Assembly (NCBI GenBank): GCA_964512645.1
Contig: CAZEJS010000014.1
Coordinates: 1-64,000 of the forward strand
Origin: CAZEJS01 sp964512645
GTDB lineage: Bacteria > Actinomycetota > Geothermincolia > Fen-727 > Anoxymicrobiaceae
Length of the DNA: 64,000 nt
Direction: 5' to 3'
In this document: piece after piece, positions 8,528-16,219 of the stretch
Position numbering within the stretch: the stretch's first letter is position 1
Layout: each line of letters opens with the position of its first letter
Notes under the pieces: generated by a model
What the model was told of the DNA's origin: nothing
The model's database searches: none
Seen by the model: only the letters and a program-made list of their open reading frames with translations
Program-made: the position numbers and the translations under genes

Positions 8528-9250
8528 ATGAACGGAATTTCAACTCGGCTGGAAGTGCCGGCTCCGCGGGCCGACAGGACCGGGGCGCTCTACCTGGAGA
8601 TGCCGGACACTGAGCTGGTCCGCAGGGCGCGGGAGGAAGACACCCGCGCGCTCGTCACGATGCTGGAGCGGTACACGGAGTTCGTGCGGCTCAAGGCGCG
8701 CTCCTACTTCCTTGTCGGGGCCGAGCGCGACGACATCGTCCAGGAAGGCATGATAGGCCTCTACAAGGCCATTCGCGACTACCGCGAGGACAGGGAGACC
8801 TCGTTCAAGGCCTTCGCGGAGATATGCATCACCCGGCAGATCATCACCGCCATCAAGACGGCCACCCGGCAGAAACACACACCGCTGAACTCGTACGTTT
8901 CGCTCAATAACCCGGTAAGTGAGGCTGACGACCCCGACAGGCTCTACATGGACTTCCTGGCCGACCGCGCTTACGACCCCGCCGAGATGGTCGTGAGCGC
9001 CGAGGAGGCCGAGAGCATGAAGACGAACTTCCGCGAAACGCTTTCCGGGTTGGAGACGCAGGTGCTCCTGCTCTACATCGAGGGGCGCTCCTACCAGCAG
9101 ATCGCGGACGACCTTGACCGCCATGTGAAATCGATTGATAATGCGCTGCAGAGGATTAAGCGCAAGGTCGAGCAGCACCTGGCATACCGGGAGGACCTCG
9201 CCCGGGGAACAGTCCCGGAAGGGCACGGACGACGGCGCTCGCCACGCTAA
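8528..9250 (+). CDS. sigH: RNA polymerase sigma factor of the SigH (sigma-30) family
   Basis: A 240-residue sigma-70-family factor. Region 2 has LKARSYFLVGAERDDIVQEGMIGLYKAI, the signature of Bacillus SigH; its 2.4-like helix contains FAEICITRQIITAIKTATRQKH. Region 4 carries LYIEGRSYQQIADDLDRHVKSIDNALQRIKRK, the helix-turn-helix that reads the -35. In Bacillus SigH controls the entry into sporulation and competence; in this lineage the targets are unknown. A short AAAGG lies about 12 bases upstream of the ATG. It follows yacP and is followed at once by tRNA-Thr. Confidence 0.93.
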   Translation: MNGISTRLEVPAPRADRTGALYLEMPDTELVRRAREEDTRALVTMLERYTEFVRLKARSYFLVGAERDDIVQEGMIGLYKAIRDYREDRETSFKAFAEICITRQIITAIKTATRQKHTPLNSYVSLNNPVSEADDPDRLYMDFLADRAYDPAEMVVSAEEAESMKTNFRETLSGLETQVLLLYIEGRSYQQIADDLDRHVKSIDNALQRIKRKVEQHLAYREDLARGTVPEGHGRRRSPR

Positions 9251-9326
9251 GCCGGCGTAGCTCAGTTGGCAGAGCAGCGCACTTGTAATGCGCAGGTCGT
9301 AGGTTCGAATCCTATCGCCGGCTCCA
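9251..9326 (+). tRNA. tRNA-Thr(UGU)
   Basis: A complete 76-base cloverleaf including an encoded CCA. The acceptor stem GCCGGCG pairs with CGCCGGC, the anticodon stem GCGCA/TGCGC encloses loop CTTGTAA with anticodon TGT at 9284-9286, and the T-loop is TTCGAAT. It starts at the base after the sigH stop, so the two may be cotranscribed. Confidence 0.97.
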
Positions 9327-9401
9327 CCGGAGGGGTCGTTCATTTTCCACCTTTTCACTTCTTTCGCTGTATCGCGGAGAGGCGTTGTGCCGCAGACAGA
9401 C

Positions 9402-9496
9402 GTTGTGCGATCGTGGGACGCCGCCTCCTCCACCATAACGTGCATCCTGTGACGGGCTTGTGTGGCGGAGGGAGGTTGTGCGACCGGGGGACGCCG
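9402..9496 (+). repeat. Imperfect 22-bp direct repeat just downstream of tRNA-Thr
   Basis: Copies at 9402-9423 and 9475-9496 share gttgtgcga-cg-gggacgccg with two differences. A shorter gttgtgc occurs at 9384. The repeats lie in the 214-bp interval where the rpmG-secE-nusG continuation would be expected. No gene is visible here. Confidence 0.6.
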
Positions 9497-9540
9497 TGCG
9501 GCGGATGTATGGGTGGCCCGGTCGAGAGACGGCGAACCGG

Positions 9541-10779
9541 CTAGCGCAGGAACTCCACCGCGAGGAGCAGGAGCAGGTAGGCCGCGCACACGATCAGCAC
9601 CACGGCGGCGCTCGCCCAGGGGAGGTACCAGAAGAGCAGCAGTGCCGTAGCCAGCCCGGTAATCCTGAGCGGCCAGGCGAACCGCCGGAGAAGCGGCTCG
9701 CCCGCCGGCAGTCCGGGATTCATCCTCCGCCTGATGCCGGACATCGACGCGATCCCGTGCAGCTTCTCCGCCCAGCGGTAAGGTCCGCTCAAGGCCGCGG
9801 CGAGCACCGTCAGAACGCCGAGCACGAGCAGGCCGATGAGTATGGCGTAGAACGTCTGGAGCAGGTGGTTGGAAATGGCGGTGGCGGCACCCCGCGTAGA
9901 CGCGCTCGCCAGCCGTCCGGTGAAGTGGCCGCGGGTTATCTCGATTCCGGCGTAGAGGAGCACGACCAGCGCGATCAGTCCGACAGAGGCGCCGGTCATG
10001 GCGCGCCGGGTGTCGTGGGCGACCAGAGCACCGAGCGTCAGCAGGACTACCGCGCAGATGGGCAGGATGAGGAACAGGTCATCGAGCGCGTTCACCGCGG
10101 TTTTCACCACACCGAGCTGGGAGTTCTGGTAGAGGACGACCTGGCCGAGGTCGCCGGGTATCTCGCGGTCACGGAGGAAGGTGATCCCGATCGAGGCCAG
10201 CCTGTTCTTGATGCCCGTCAACAGGTCGGTGATGTCGAGGATGACCTTGCCCTGCTCGTCCAGCCGCACCGCCCCCAAGGAACGAAGACCCTTGACGGCC
10301 TCGGTGTGCGAGGCGGTCAGTATGGCTCTCCATGCGCTCTGAAAAGCGTTGCTCTTGAGCACGTCGGTGGCCACCGTCACCGCGAGGCCCCTGGCGCCGG
10401 CGGAGCCGGTGGCCGCCTGGGATTTGAACGGCTCCGGAAGTCGCCCGATCTGCTTCTCGATTTGCTCCGCCAGGTGGAACTGCGCGAACAGCCGTTCGAC
10501 CGCTTCCTCGCTCAAAGCCCTGGCGACCGTCTCGTCCCGTACCAGGGGAGCGACCGCTTCTACGAACCTGGGGGTGTCGAGCGCCGTGTAGTGGAGCCAT
10601 GAGGCGAAGCCTGCGGCGACCGCCACCACGCAGAACAGGGACAGCAGCACCGTCGCCAGGGAGGACGCCCAGAAGTGGCCGCCGGGTTCGCCGGCGCGAC
10701 CGCGGAGCTCCTCGTTCTCCGCGCGGAGCCGCTCCAGTTCCGCCGCCTGTGGTTCTTTCGATTCGTCGTCACCGCGCAA
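9541..10779 (-). CDS. Actinobacterial multi-pass membrane protein with N-terminal coiled coil
   Basis: A 412-residue protein of unknown function. A short cytoplasmic coiled coil (AELERLRAENEEL) precedes a first membrane helix near residues 35-58, then TALDTPRFVEAVAPLVRDETV. This LDTxRxVxxVAPLxxDxxV block is characteristic of a family of actinobacterial integral membrane proteins with a large extracytoplasmic helical domain. About five more hydrophobic segments fill residues 220 to the end. The TTG start at 10779 is chosen because GGAGGAG sits six bases upstream; the open frame extends further to 10932 without an SD. It is divergent from the next gene. Confidence 0.75.
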   Translation of the reverse strand: MRGDDESKEPQAAELERLRAENEELRGRAGEPGGHFWASSLATVLLSLFCVVAVAAGFASWLHYTALDTPRFVEAVAPLVRDETVARALSEEAVERLFAQFHLAEQIEKQIGRLPEPFKSQAATGSAGARGLAVTVATDVLKSNAFQSAWRAILTASHTEAVKGLRSLGAVRLDEQGKVILDITDLLTGIKNRLASIGITFLRDREIPGDLGQVVLYQNSQLGVVKTAVNALDDLFLILPICAVVLLTLGALVAHDTRRAMTGASVGLIALVVLLYAGIEITRGHFTGRLASASTRGAATAISNHLLQTFYAILIGLLVLGVLTVLAAALSGPYRWAEKLHGIASMSGIRRRMNPGLPAGEPLLRRFAWPLRITGLATALLLFWYLPWASAAVVLIVCAAYLLLLLAVEFLR

Positions 10780-10913
10780 TGATAACTCCTCCGGGCCGGG
10801 AGTAGATGATAGCAGAAAGAGGTCCGGCGTGCGCACGGGCGTCGCCTGGCGCGTCCCGTCTTTGCTATAGTCTTTGAGCGGGCGTTCGCATGCGCGAGGT
10901 CGGAGGGGCAGAG

Positions 10914-11675
10914 ATGAACGGCGGGGAGACACGGATACTGTCGCACGACGTAGAGGTCGGGGGAGCCGTCGCTTTCACCAGGGGGGAGGCGGTAACGGTC
11001 GAGGCCGTCGAGCCCAACCCGGAACGCCCCGAGTACAAGTACGTCGTGTACTCCCGCGCCGTGGAGCGCCGCTACCAGCTCCGGGAAGAGGACTTCGAGG
11101 CGCCCGGGCCGCTGCATTTCGCCCCGGGAGACGCGTTCCAGCAGGGAGTGATGGCACAACCGCCGCCCGGACACGGCACCCCGGACCATGCGCCACGGCA
11201 GGCTGCCTACATGCCTCCAACGGTGACGAGGGCCATGACCTCGAGCGACGGCAAGATAATGTGGTTCTCGGCGATCACCGGCTCCTTCGGCCTGCTCATC
11301 CTTGCGGGCACCTTCCTTCCCTGGCTGTCTTTCATGGGTTTCCAGGGCGGGAGCGGCTGGGACCTGATGCTCCACGGGGGTTTCGGCGGGTTCTCACTTC
11401 TGATACGCGGTGAGGGCGCGATCATCTTCACCGGGTTCTGGTCCATCGCCGTCGGCATCGCGGTGACCGCCGGCGGTGTCCTCCTCTTCACCAGGCGGAC
11501 CGTGGGGGGCTGGGTGGCGAGAATAGCCGGTGCCCTGGGCGGGCTGTTTTCCTGCCTGACCCTGATCACCATCTACATGCACGGCCTCAGGGCCGGGGTG
11601 GGGCTGTGGCTTTTCCTTCTCTCCGGCGTGGGTTCGGTTATAGTCGGCAGCGTGGCCATGAAGGCTTTCGACTAG
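10914..11675 (+). CDS. Membrane protein, soluble N-terminal domain plus four helices, unknown
   Basis: A 253-residue protein. Residues 1-60 resemble a small SH3-like or OB-like sheet domain (GEAVTVEAVEPNPERPEYKY), followed by a Pro/Gln-rich linker. From residue 110 there are four predicted membrane helices (SFGLLILAGTFLPWLSFMG, then three more ending in GSVIVGSVAMKAF). The TFLPW motif with following Gly-rich loop is common in small actinobacterial membrane proteins. The start at 10914 has GGAGGGG seven bases upstream; an upstream GTG/ATG at 10890 lacks one. No function can be assigned. Confidence 0.75.
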   Translation: MNGGETRILSHDVEVGGAVAFTRGEAVTVEAVEPNPERPEYKYVVYSRAVERRYQLREEDFEAPGPLHFAPGDAFQQGVMAQPPPGHGTPDHAPRQAAYMPPTVTRAMTSSDGKIMWFSAITGSFGLLILAGTFLPWLSFMGFQGGSGWDLMLHGGFGGFSLLIRGEGAIIFTGFWSIAVGIAVTAGGVLLFTRRTVGGWVARIAGALGGLFSCLTLITIYMHGLRAGVGLWLFLLSGVGSVIVGSVAMKAFD

Positions 11676-11746
11676 GGAGCGCCAGCATGCGGAGGAGCTC
11701 ATCGCTGTCGGGTGGCCCGGAGGGAGCGCGTTTCGCACGCCGGCGG

Positions 11747-11989
11747 TCAGGTTTCGGTGATCCTCGGCCGCTCGTGCGCCGGCAGTGTATACCTGCCGAA
11801 TACCTTGAGACCCCATGAGTGCCAGAGCAGGGTCTCCCGGGAAGGCCGGTCCGGCGCCGCCTCTCCGGTCAGGCTGGTGCGCTGAACCGGTACGGGGTTC
11901 TTCTTCAGCCATTTCTGGCTGCGCCGGTGGGCCGCAAGCCACCCCGAGCTCTCCAGCAACGGCCTCGATGAATCATGTTCCAGGCCCAC
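11747..11989 (-). CDS. Small protein of 80 residues with a very strong SD, unknown
   Basis: Chosen because AGGAGGAGGTGT precedes a GTG start by seven bases, the strongest SD in the window, and because AT-rich sequence that could hold a promoter (12020-12080) lies just upstream. The product is basic, with paired Trp and Lys residues (SQKWLKKNP) and a C-terminal LLWHSWGLKVFGRY segment. No family recognised. Composition alone would not separate it from a chance frame. Confidence 0.4.
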   Translation of the reverse strand: MGLEHDSSRPLLESSGWLAAHRRSQKWLKKNPVPVQRTSLTGEAAPDRPSRETLLWHSWGLKVFGRYTLPAHERPRITET

Positions 11990-12270
11990 GCGCTTACACC
12001 TCCTCCTGCCCGGCAATCCTGATGGTTATCATTAGATTCGGTATCAACTTAATGTTCACCTTTAATGTCCCGCGCGGGAATGAGCGATACGTTCTCGTCT
12101 CCCGCAGGCTTCCGTTGCCGCTTGAGGATTAGTTCTCGGAGGGCCTGCGTGTTCCTGTCGTGTGCGGGAATCATCGCGCGGGCGTGGCGCGTGAACGCCG
12201 GCCGCGTATAATGTGTCTAAGGATCAAGCGGACACATGTCCGGCGTGCACTGCCCGAGAAAGGGAGACAG
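11990..12270. other. Intergenic stretch with AT-rich core and a TATAAT for the isomerase gene
   Basis: Bases 12020-12080 are markedly AT-rich against the background and could drive the small minus-strand gene. TATAAT at 12207-12212 lies 59 bases before the peptidyl-prolyl isomerase start. Its -35 is poor. Confidence 0.45.
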
Positions 12271-12957
12271 ATGAAGTCCAGACAAATCGTCGTGCCGGCG
12301 CTCATCCTGGCGCTGGTGGTGGCCGCGCTAGCGATCGGGGGTTGTGGAGTGTCAGAGAAGAAAGACACCCGGGGAGAATCGAAGAGCACACCGTCCAGGA
12401 GCCAGCCGTCTGCGGCGCCGTCCTCGTCGGACCAGCAGTTGGGGCCGGACGGCAGGCCGGTGAAAACCATGGCCGACTTCCCTGACGGACAGGACGGGGC
12501 GAACGTCCAGGCGGTGATAAAGACCGACAAAGGCGACATAACCTTGAGTTTCTTCCCCGAGGTCGCCCCGGTGACGGTGGCCAGCTTCCTGCACCTGGCG
12601 AGGACGGGTTTCTACGACGGCACAACCTTTCACCGCGTGGTGCCCGGCTTCGTGATACAGGGCGGCGATCCCCTGAGCAAAGACCCCAACTCCAGCGACG
12701 TTGGGACCGGGGGCCCGGGATACTGCCTGCCCCTCGAGCCCGGCAGCAGGCCGCACCTGACCGGCACGCTGGCGATGGCCCGGTCGCAGAACAGAAACTC
12801 CGGCGGGTCCCAGTTCTACATCTGTCTCGGCGACCAGCCTTCGCTCGACGGGCAGTACACGGTTTTCGGGGAAGTGGTATCGGGCATGGAAGTGGTCAAC
12901 CAGGTGGTACAGGGGGACGTCATCCGCTCGATAACGGTGGTGCCGAAGTCATCCTGA
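12271..12957 (+). CDS. Lipoprotein cyclophilin-type peptidyl-prolyl cis-trans isomerase
   Basis: A 228-residue extracytoplasmic foldase. The signal peptide has basic KSRQ, a hydrophobic run and the lipobox AIGGC near residue 25, followed by a Ser/Pro-rich linker. From about residue 78 the cyclophilin domain shows KGDITLSFFPEVAPVTVASF, FHRVVPGFVIQGGDP with the catalytic Arg, GTLAMARSQN, SQFYICLGD and FGEVVSGMEVV. ATG at 12271 with AAGGGAG upstream. It probably assists folding of secreted proteins at the outer face of the membrane. Confidence 0.93.
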   Translation: MKSRQIVVPALILALVVAALAIGGCGVSEKKDTRGESKSTPSRSQPSAAPSSSDQQLGPDGRPVKTMADFPDGQDGANVQAVIKTDKGDITLSFFPEVAPVTVASFLHLARTGFYDGTTFHRVVPGFVIQGGDPLSKDPNSSDVGTGGPGYCLPLEPGSRPHLTGTLAMARSQNRNSGGSQFYICLGDQPSLDGQYTVFGEVVSGMEVVNQVVQGDVIRSITVVPKSS

Positions 12958-13011
12958 CAGCCGGGTGAGGGGACGTCGCGGGGAGCCGGATGCGGCAGTG
13001 CCCGCTCCCGG

Positions 13012-13443
13012 TCAGCCGGCTTCCGCGGCGCAGCTCGTGCAGTAGCCGAAGATGCTCAGGCAGTGCGAGCGGACCAGGAAGTGGTGCTGCTCTCGTATCC
13101 GCTCCGCCATCTCTTCGACGACGCGCGTCTCGAACTTCTCCACCGCGCCGCAGCCGACGCACACCAGGTGATGGTGGTGCGCGCCGTCGTCCAGCTCGTA
13201 GTACTGTGCCGGCTCGTGCAGGTGTACTTCGAGCACCAGGCCCGCGTCGCGGAACAGCTCCAGGCTGCGGTACACCGTAGTGAGCCCGAGCCGGTGTCCG
13301 TTCTCCAGGCATGCCCGGTGGATCTCGTCGGGGCTCATCGGCGTGCCTTTCCTCTGGCACAGCACCTCGAAGACCGCCCTGCGCTGGGGGGTCGTCTTGT
13401 GCCCCAGGGCCTTCAACTTCTCCGACAGCCAGCTTGAATCCAC
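13012..13443 (-). CDS. zur: Fur-family metalloregulator, probably Zur
   Basis: A 143-residue Fur-family repressor: N-terminal winged helix (TTPQRRAVFEVL, LTTVYRSLELF) and a C-terminal dimerisation/metal domain with DGAHHHHLVCVGCG and a second CTSC pair, forming the structural Cys4 zinc site. Fur-type regulators include iron, zinc and peroxide sensors. Its divergence from znuA across a TGAAAA-N3-TTTTCA operator argues for zinc sensing. GTG start with GGAGA upstream. The operator lies 13 bases before its own start, so it is likely autoregulated. Confidence 0.88.
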   Translation of the reverse strand: MDSSWLSEKLKALGHKTTPQRRAVFEVLCQRKGTPMSPDEIHRACLENGHRLGLTTVYRSLELFRDAGLVLEVHLHEPAQYYELDDGAHHHHLVCVGCGAVEKFETRVVEEMAERIREQHHFLVRSHCLSIFGYCTSCAAEAG

Positions 13444-13455
13444 CTTTTCTCCAGT

Positions 13456-13470
13456 TGAAAAGTGTTTTCA
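13456..13470. promoter_or_regulatory. Probable Zur box
   Basis: TGAAAAGTGTTTTCA is a perfect 6-bp inverted repeat around a 3-base centre, agreeing with the actinobacterial Zur operator TGAAAATGATTTTCA at all but two or three central positions. It lies between zur and znuA, placed to control both. Confidence 0.75.
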
Positions 13471-13580
13471 TTCAGAGTAGCCTCTTGTCCACCGCCCGGC
13501 AAGGCACAGGGCCCGGCAGGGTCCCGGCCGCCCGGCGTTGAACCGGTGCGGCAGACGGCGATGGAACGGAGGCGCCGACG

Positions 13581-14537
13581 GTGAACGTTCTCCCTGGTCC
13601 CGGCTCGAGCGGACGAACGGTTACGCGTCTCTGCATCCTCGCGCTGGCGTCAGCCGTTCTGGCCGTCCCCGCGGGGTGCGGCGGCCATGTCGCGGATAAC
13701 GGCGGCCGCATGAAGGTCGCGGCAACCATCGTTCCCCTGGCCGATTTCTGCCGGCAGGTCGGCGGTGACCTGGTGGAAGTCAAGACCCTCATCCCCCCCG
13801 GGGCGAGCGCCCACTCCTACGAGCCGACGGCCTCGGAGTTCAAGTTTCTGGGCGGCGCCCGGGTTTTCGTGATGAACGGCCTGGGCCTCGAGGAGTGGGC
13901 ATCGGGCGTCATCCGCAAAGCGGGGCCCGGGTCGATGGTGGTGGTGGTGACCGCCGACGCGGTTCCGAAGGCCGAGCTCCTCCGGGCCGGCGCGTTCGGC
14001 GGGGAGAAGGGGTCCGGCCGGGAGTACGACCCTCATATCTGGCTCGACCCGAACGTCGCCGCCTTCCAGGTCGGGGCCATACGGGACGGCTTCATCGAAG
14101 CGGACCCCGCACACAGGGAACGCTACACCGCGAACGCTTCGCGGTTCATCCGGGAACTGGAAGCCCTCGACCGCGAGATCAGGGACGCCACCGCGGGCTT
14201 CACCCGGAGGAGCTTCGTCGCGCTCCACCCCGGCTGGGCGTACTTCTCCCGGAGGTACGGGATCGAGCAGGCGGCCGCGGTCCAGGAGGTCCCCGAGCAG
14301 GAACCCAGCGGCAGGCGGATCGAGCGGGTGGTCGAAGAGATCAAGGCGAAGGGCATCAAGGTCATCTTCGCCGAGCCGCAGGCCAGCGCCAGGGCGGCGC
14401 AGGTCATCGCCTCGTCGATACCGGGGGTCAGGGTCTTCTACCTCGACCCGCTGGGCGACCCGGGCAACCCGGAAGTGGACACGTACCTCGAGACGATGCG
14501 ACACAACCTCCGGGTGATGAAGGAAGTGCTCCGGTGA
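13581..14537 (+). CDS. znuA: Zinc ABC transporter substrate-binding lipoprotein
   Basis: A 318-residue cluster A-I metal-binding protein. Lipobox AVPAGC near residue 32. The metal-ligand regions are VPLADFCRQVGGD (start of mature domain), GASAHSYEPTASE (first His), EYDPHIWLDPN (second His) and VALHPGWAYFSRRYG (third His), with an acidic residue expected near IFAEPQ. The His-rich loop seen in many ZnuA proteins is absent. GTG start preceded by GGAGGCG. First gene of the zinc operon and overlapping znuC by four bases. Confidence 0.92.
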   Translation: MNVLPGPGSSGRTVTRLCILALASAVLAVPAGCGGHVADNGGRMKVAATIVPLADFCRQVGGDLVEVKTLIPPGASAHSYEPTASEFKFLGGARVFVMNGLGLEEWASGVIRKAGPGSMVVVVTADAVPKAELLRAGAFGGEKGSGREYDPHIWLDPNVAAFQVGAIRDGFIEADPAHRERYTANASRFIRELEALDREIRDATAGFTRRSFVALHPGWAYFSRRYGIEQAAAVQEVPEQEPSGRRIERVVEEIKAKGIKVIFAEPQASARAAQVIASSIPGVRVFYLDPLGDPGNPEVDTYLETMRHNLRVMKEVLR

Positions 14538-15373
14538 GCCGGGGTCGCGCCGCCGGGCGCCAGTGCAGGGTCGCCCGGTTCTTCGACTCGGACGCCGGGG
14601 AGCGCCTGCTCATCGACCTGGAGAACGTAAGCGTCGAACTGGGCGGGCAGACGGTGCTGGAGGACATCACCTTCAGGCTGCGCGAGGGGATGTTCCTCGG
14701 AGTCATAGGTCCCAACGGGGCGGGCAAGACGACGCTCCTGAGGGTCATACTGGGCATTGTGAAGCCCCGCTCGGGGACCGTTTGCGTGATGGGCATGCAG
14801 CCCGGGGAGCTGAGGCACGAGCTCCACCACATCGGCTACGTCCCGCAGAACGTGCTGTTCGACCCGGTGTTCCCCGTCTCGGTATACGACGTGGTGATGA
14901 TGGGAAGGACCTGCTGCATCGGCCGGTTCCGGTTCGCCCGCAGGGAGGACAGGCAGGCGGTGATGGAGAGCATCCGGGTGGTCGGACTGGAAGGGCTGGA
15001 AAAGCGCCTGATAGGGGAGCTGTCCGGCGGTCAGCAGAAGCGCGCCTTCCTGGCCCGCGCGCTGTGCCGGGAGACCAGGATACTGCTCCTCGACGAACCC
15101 ACCTCCGGCCTCGACATCCCCGCGCAGAACGCGTTCATGGACCTTCTTACCGGGTTGAAGGAGGACCTCGGGCTCTCGGTCGTCTTCGTCTCGCACGACG
15201 TCAACGTGCTGGCGCAGCACGCCGACGAGATGGCCTGCATCAACCGCTCCATGCACCTGCACGGGAAACCGGGAGACGTGATCGGCTCCGCGAGGCTGCA
15301 GGAGGCGTACCGCTGCGAGTTCGATTTCCTCGTGGGGTCGCCGGCGCATCACCCGAAAAGGAAAGGGGGCTGA
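14534..15373 (+). CDS. znuC: Zinc ABC transporter ATP-binding protein
   Basis: A 279-residue ABC ATPase powering the ZnuABC importer. Walker A GPNGAGKTT, Q-loop GYVPQ, signature LSGGQQKR, Walker B ILLLDEPTSGLD and the switch HDV are all present. GTG start overlaps the znuA stop (GTGA), so the pair is coupled. The first 30 residues (Arg-rich, RFFDSDAGERL) extend beyond the usual start of the ATPase domain; the true start could be a little downstream, but no better SD is visible. Confidence 0.92.
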   Translation: MSRGRAAGRQCRVARFFDSDAGERLLIDLENVSVELGGQTVLEDITFRLREGMFLGVIGPNGAGKTTLLRVILGIVKPRSGTVCVMGMQPGELRHELHHIGYVPQNVLFDPVFPVSVYDVVMMGRTCCIGRFRFARREDRQAVMESIRVVGLEGLEKRLIGELSGGQQKRAFLARALCRETRILLLDEPTSGLDIPAQNAFMDLLTGLKEDLGLSVVFVSHDVNVLAQHADEMACINRSMHLHGKPGDVIGSARLQEAYRCEFDFLVGSPAHHPKRKGG

Positions 15374-16219
15374 ATGCTCTCCTATTCGTTCGGCCGGACG
15401 GCGCTCGTCGGCGGTGTCCTCATCGCGGTGGCCTGTTCGTTCATGTCGTTCTTCATAATAGTGAGGAGGCTGGCCTTCGCGGGCATGGGGATATCGCACG
15501 CGGCATTCGGCGGGGTGGCGATAGGCATCGCCAGCGGGGTCAACCCGATTCTCACGGCCGGCGCCTTCTGCGTGCTGGTCGCCGGGGGCATCGGGTGGTT
15601 CTCGCGCAAGGGCAAGCTGCACGAGGACACCATCATCGGGATACTGTTCTCCGCGGCGATGGCCCTGGGAGTCGTGCTGATCGCGGCGGCGCACGCCTAC
15701 AACCAGGACCTCCTGAGCTACCTGTTCGGCAGCATACTGGCGGTCTCCTGGACGGACGTGGCGATACTGGCCGTCATGAGTGCGCTGGCGGTCGGGTTCA
15801 TGGTGGTGTTCTTCAAGGAGCTGCTGTTCTTCACCTTCGACGAGGAGACGGCTACCGCCAGCGGCGTCCCCGTCCGTTTCGTCTACTACGGACTGCTGGT
15901 CACGATAGCGCTGACCATCGTGGTGGCGATCAAGCTGGTGGGCATCATCCTGGTGTCGGCTCTCATCGTCATACCGGGCGCCATCGGCCTCCAGCTCTCG
16001 CGCGGCTACCGTCATGCCATAGCCCTGTCCGTCGCCAGCGGTATCGCCTCCGTCGTCGTCGGGCTCCAGCTCTCCTTCAGATTCGACGTGGCCTCCGGGG
16101 CGACAATCGTCCTGGTGATGTTCGCCCTGTTCCTCGCCTCCGTCGCGCTTTCTCCCAGGCGTCGCTACGTGCAGCGCCTGCGCGCAAGGCTCGAAAGGAG
16201 CGGCACCGGAGGTGGATGA
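15374..16219 (+). CDS. znuB: Zinc ABC transporter permease
   Basis: A 281-residue ABC-3 family permease with eight or nine hydrophobic helices. Typical blocks are FFIIVRRLAFAGMGISHAAFGG near the N-terminus, KLHEDTIIGILFSAAMALGV and KLVGIILVSALIVIPGAIGL. The ATG abuts the znuC stop directly, with AAAGGGGG just upstream. The last eight bases overlap the following amidohydrolase start. Confidence 0.93.
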   Translation: MLSYSFGRTALVGGVLIAVACSFMSFFIIVRRLAFAGMGISHAAFGGVAIGIASGVNPILTAGAFCVLVAGGIGWFSRKGKLHEDTIIGILFSAAMALGVVLIAAAHAYNQDLLSYLFGSILAVSWTDVAILAVMSALAVGFMVVFFKELLFFTFDEETATASGVPVRFVYYGLLVTIALTIVVAIKLVGIILVSALIVIPGAIGLQLSRGYRHAIALSVASGIASVVVGLQLSFRFDVASGATIVLVMFALFLASVALSPRRRYVQRLRARLERSGTGGG

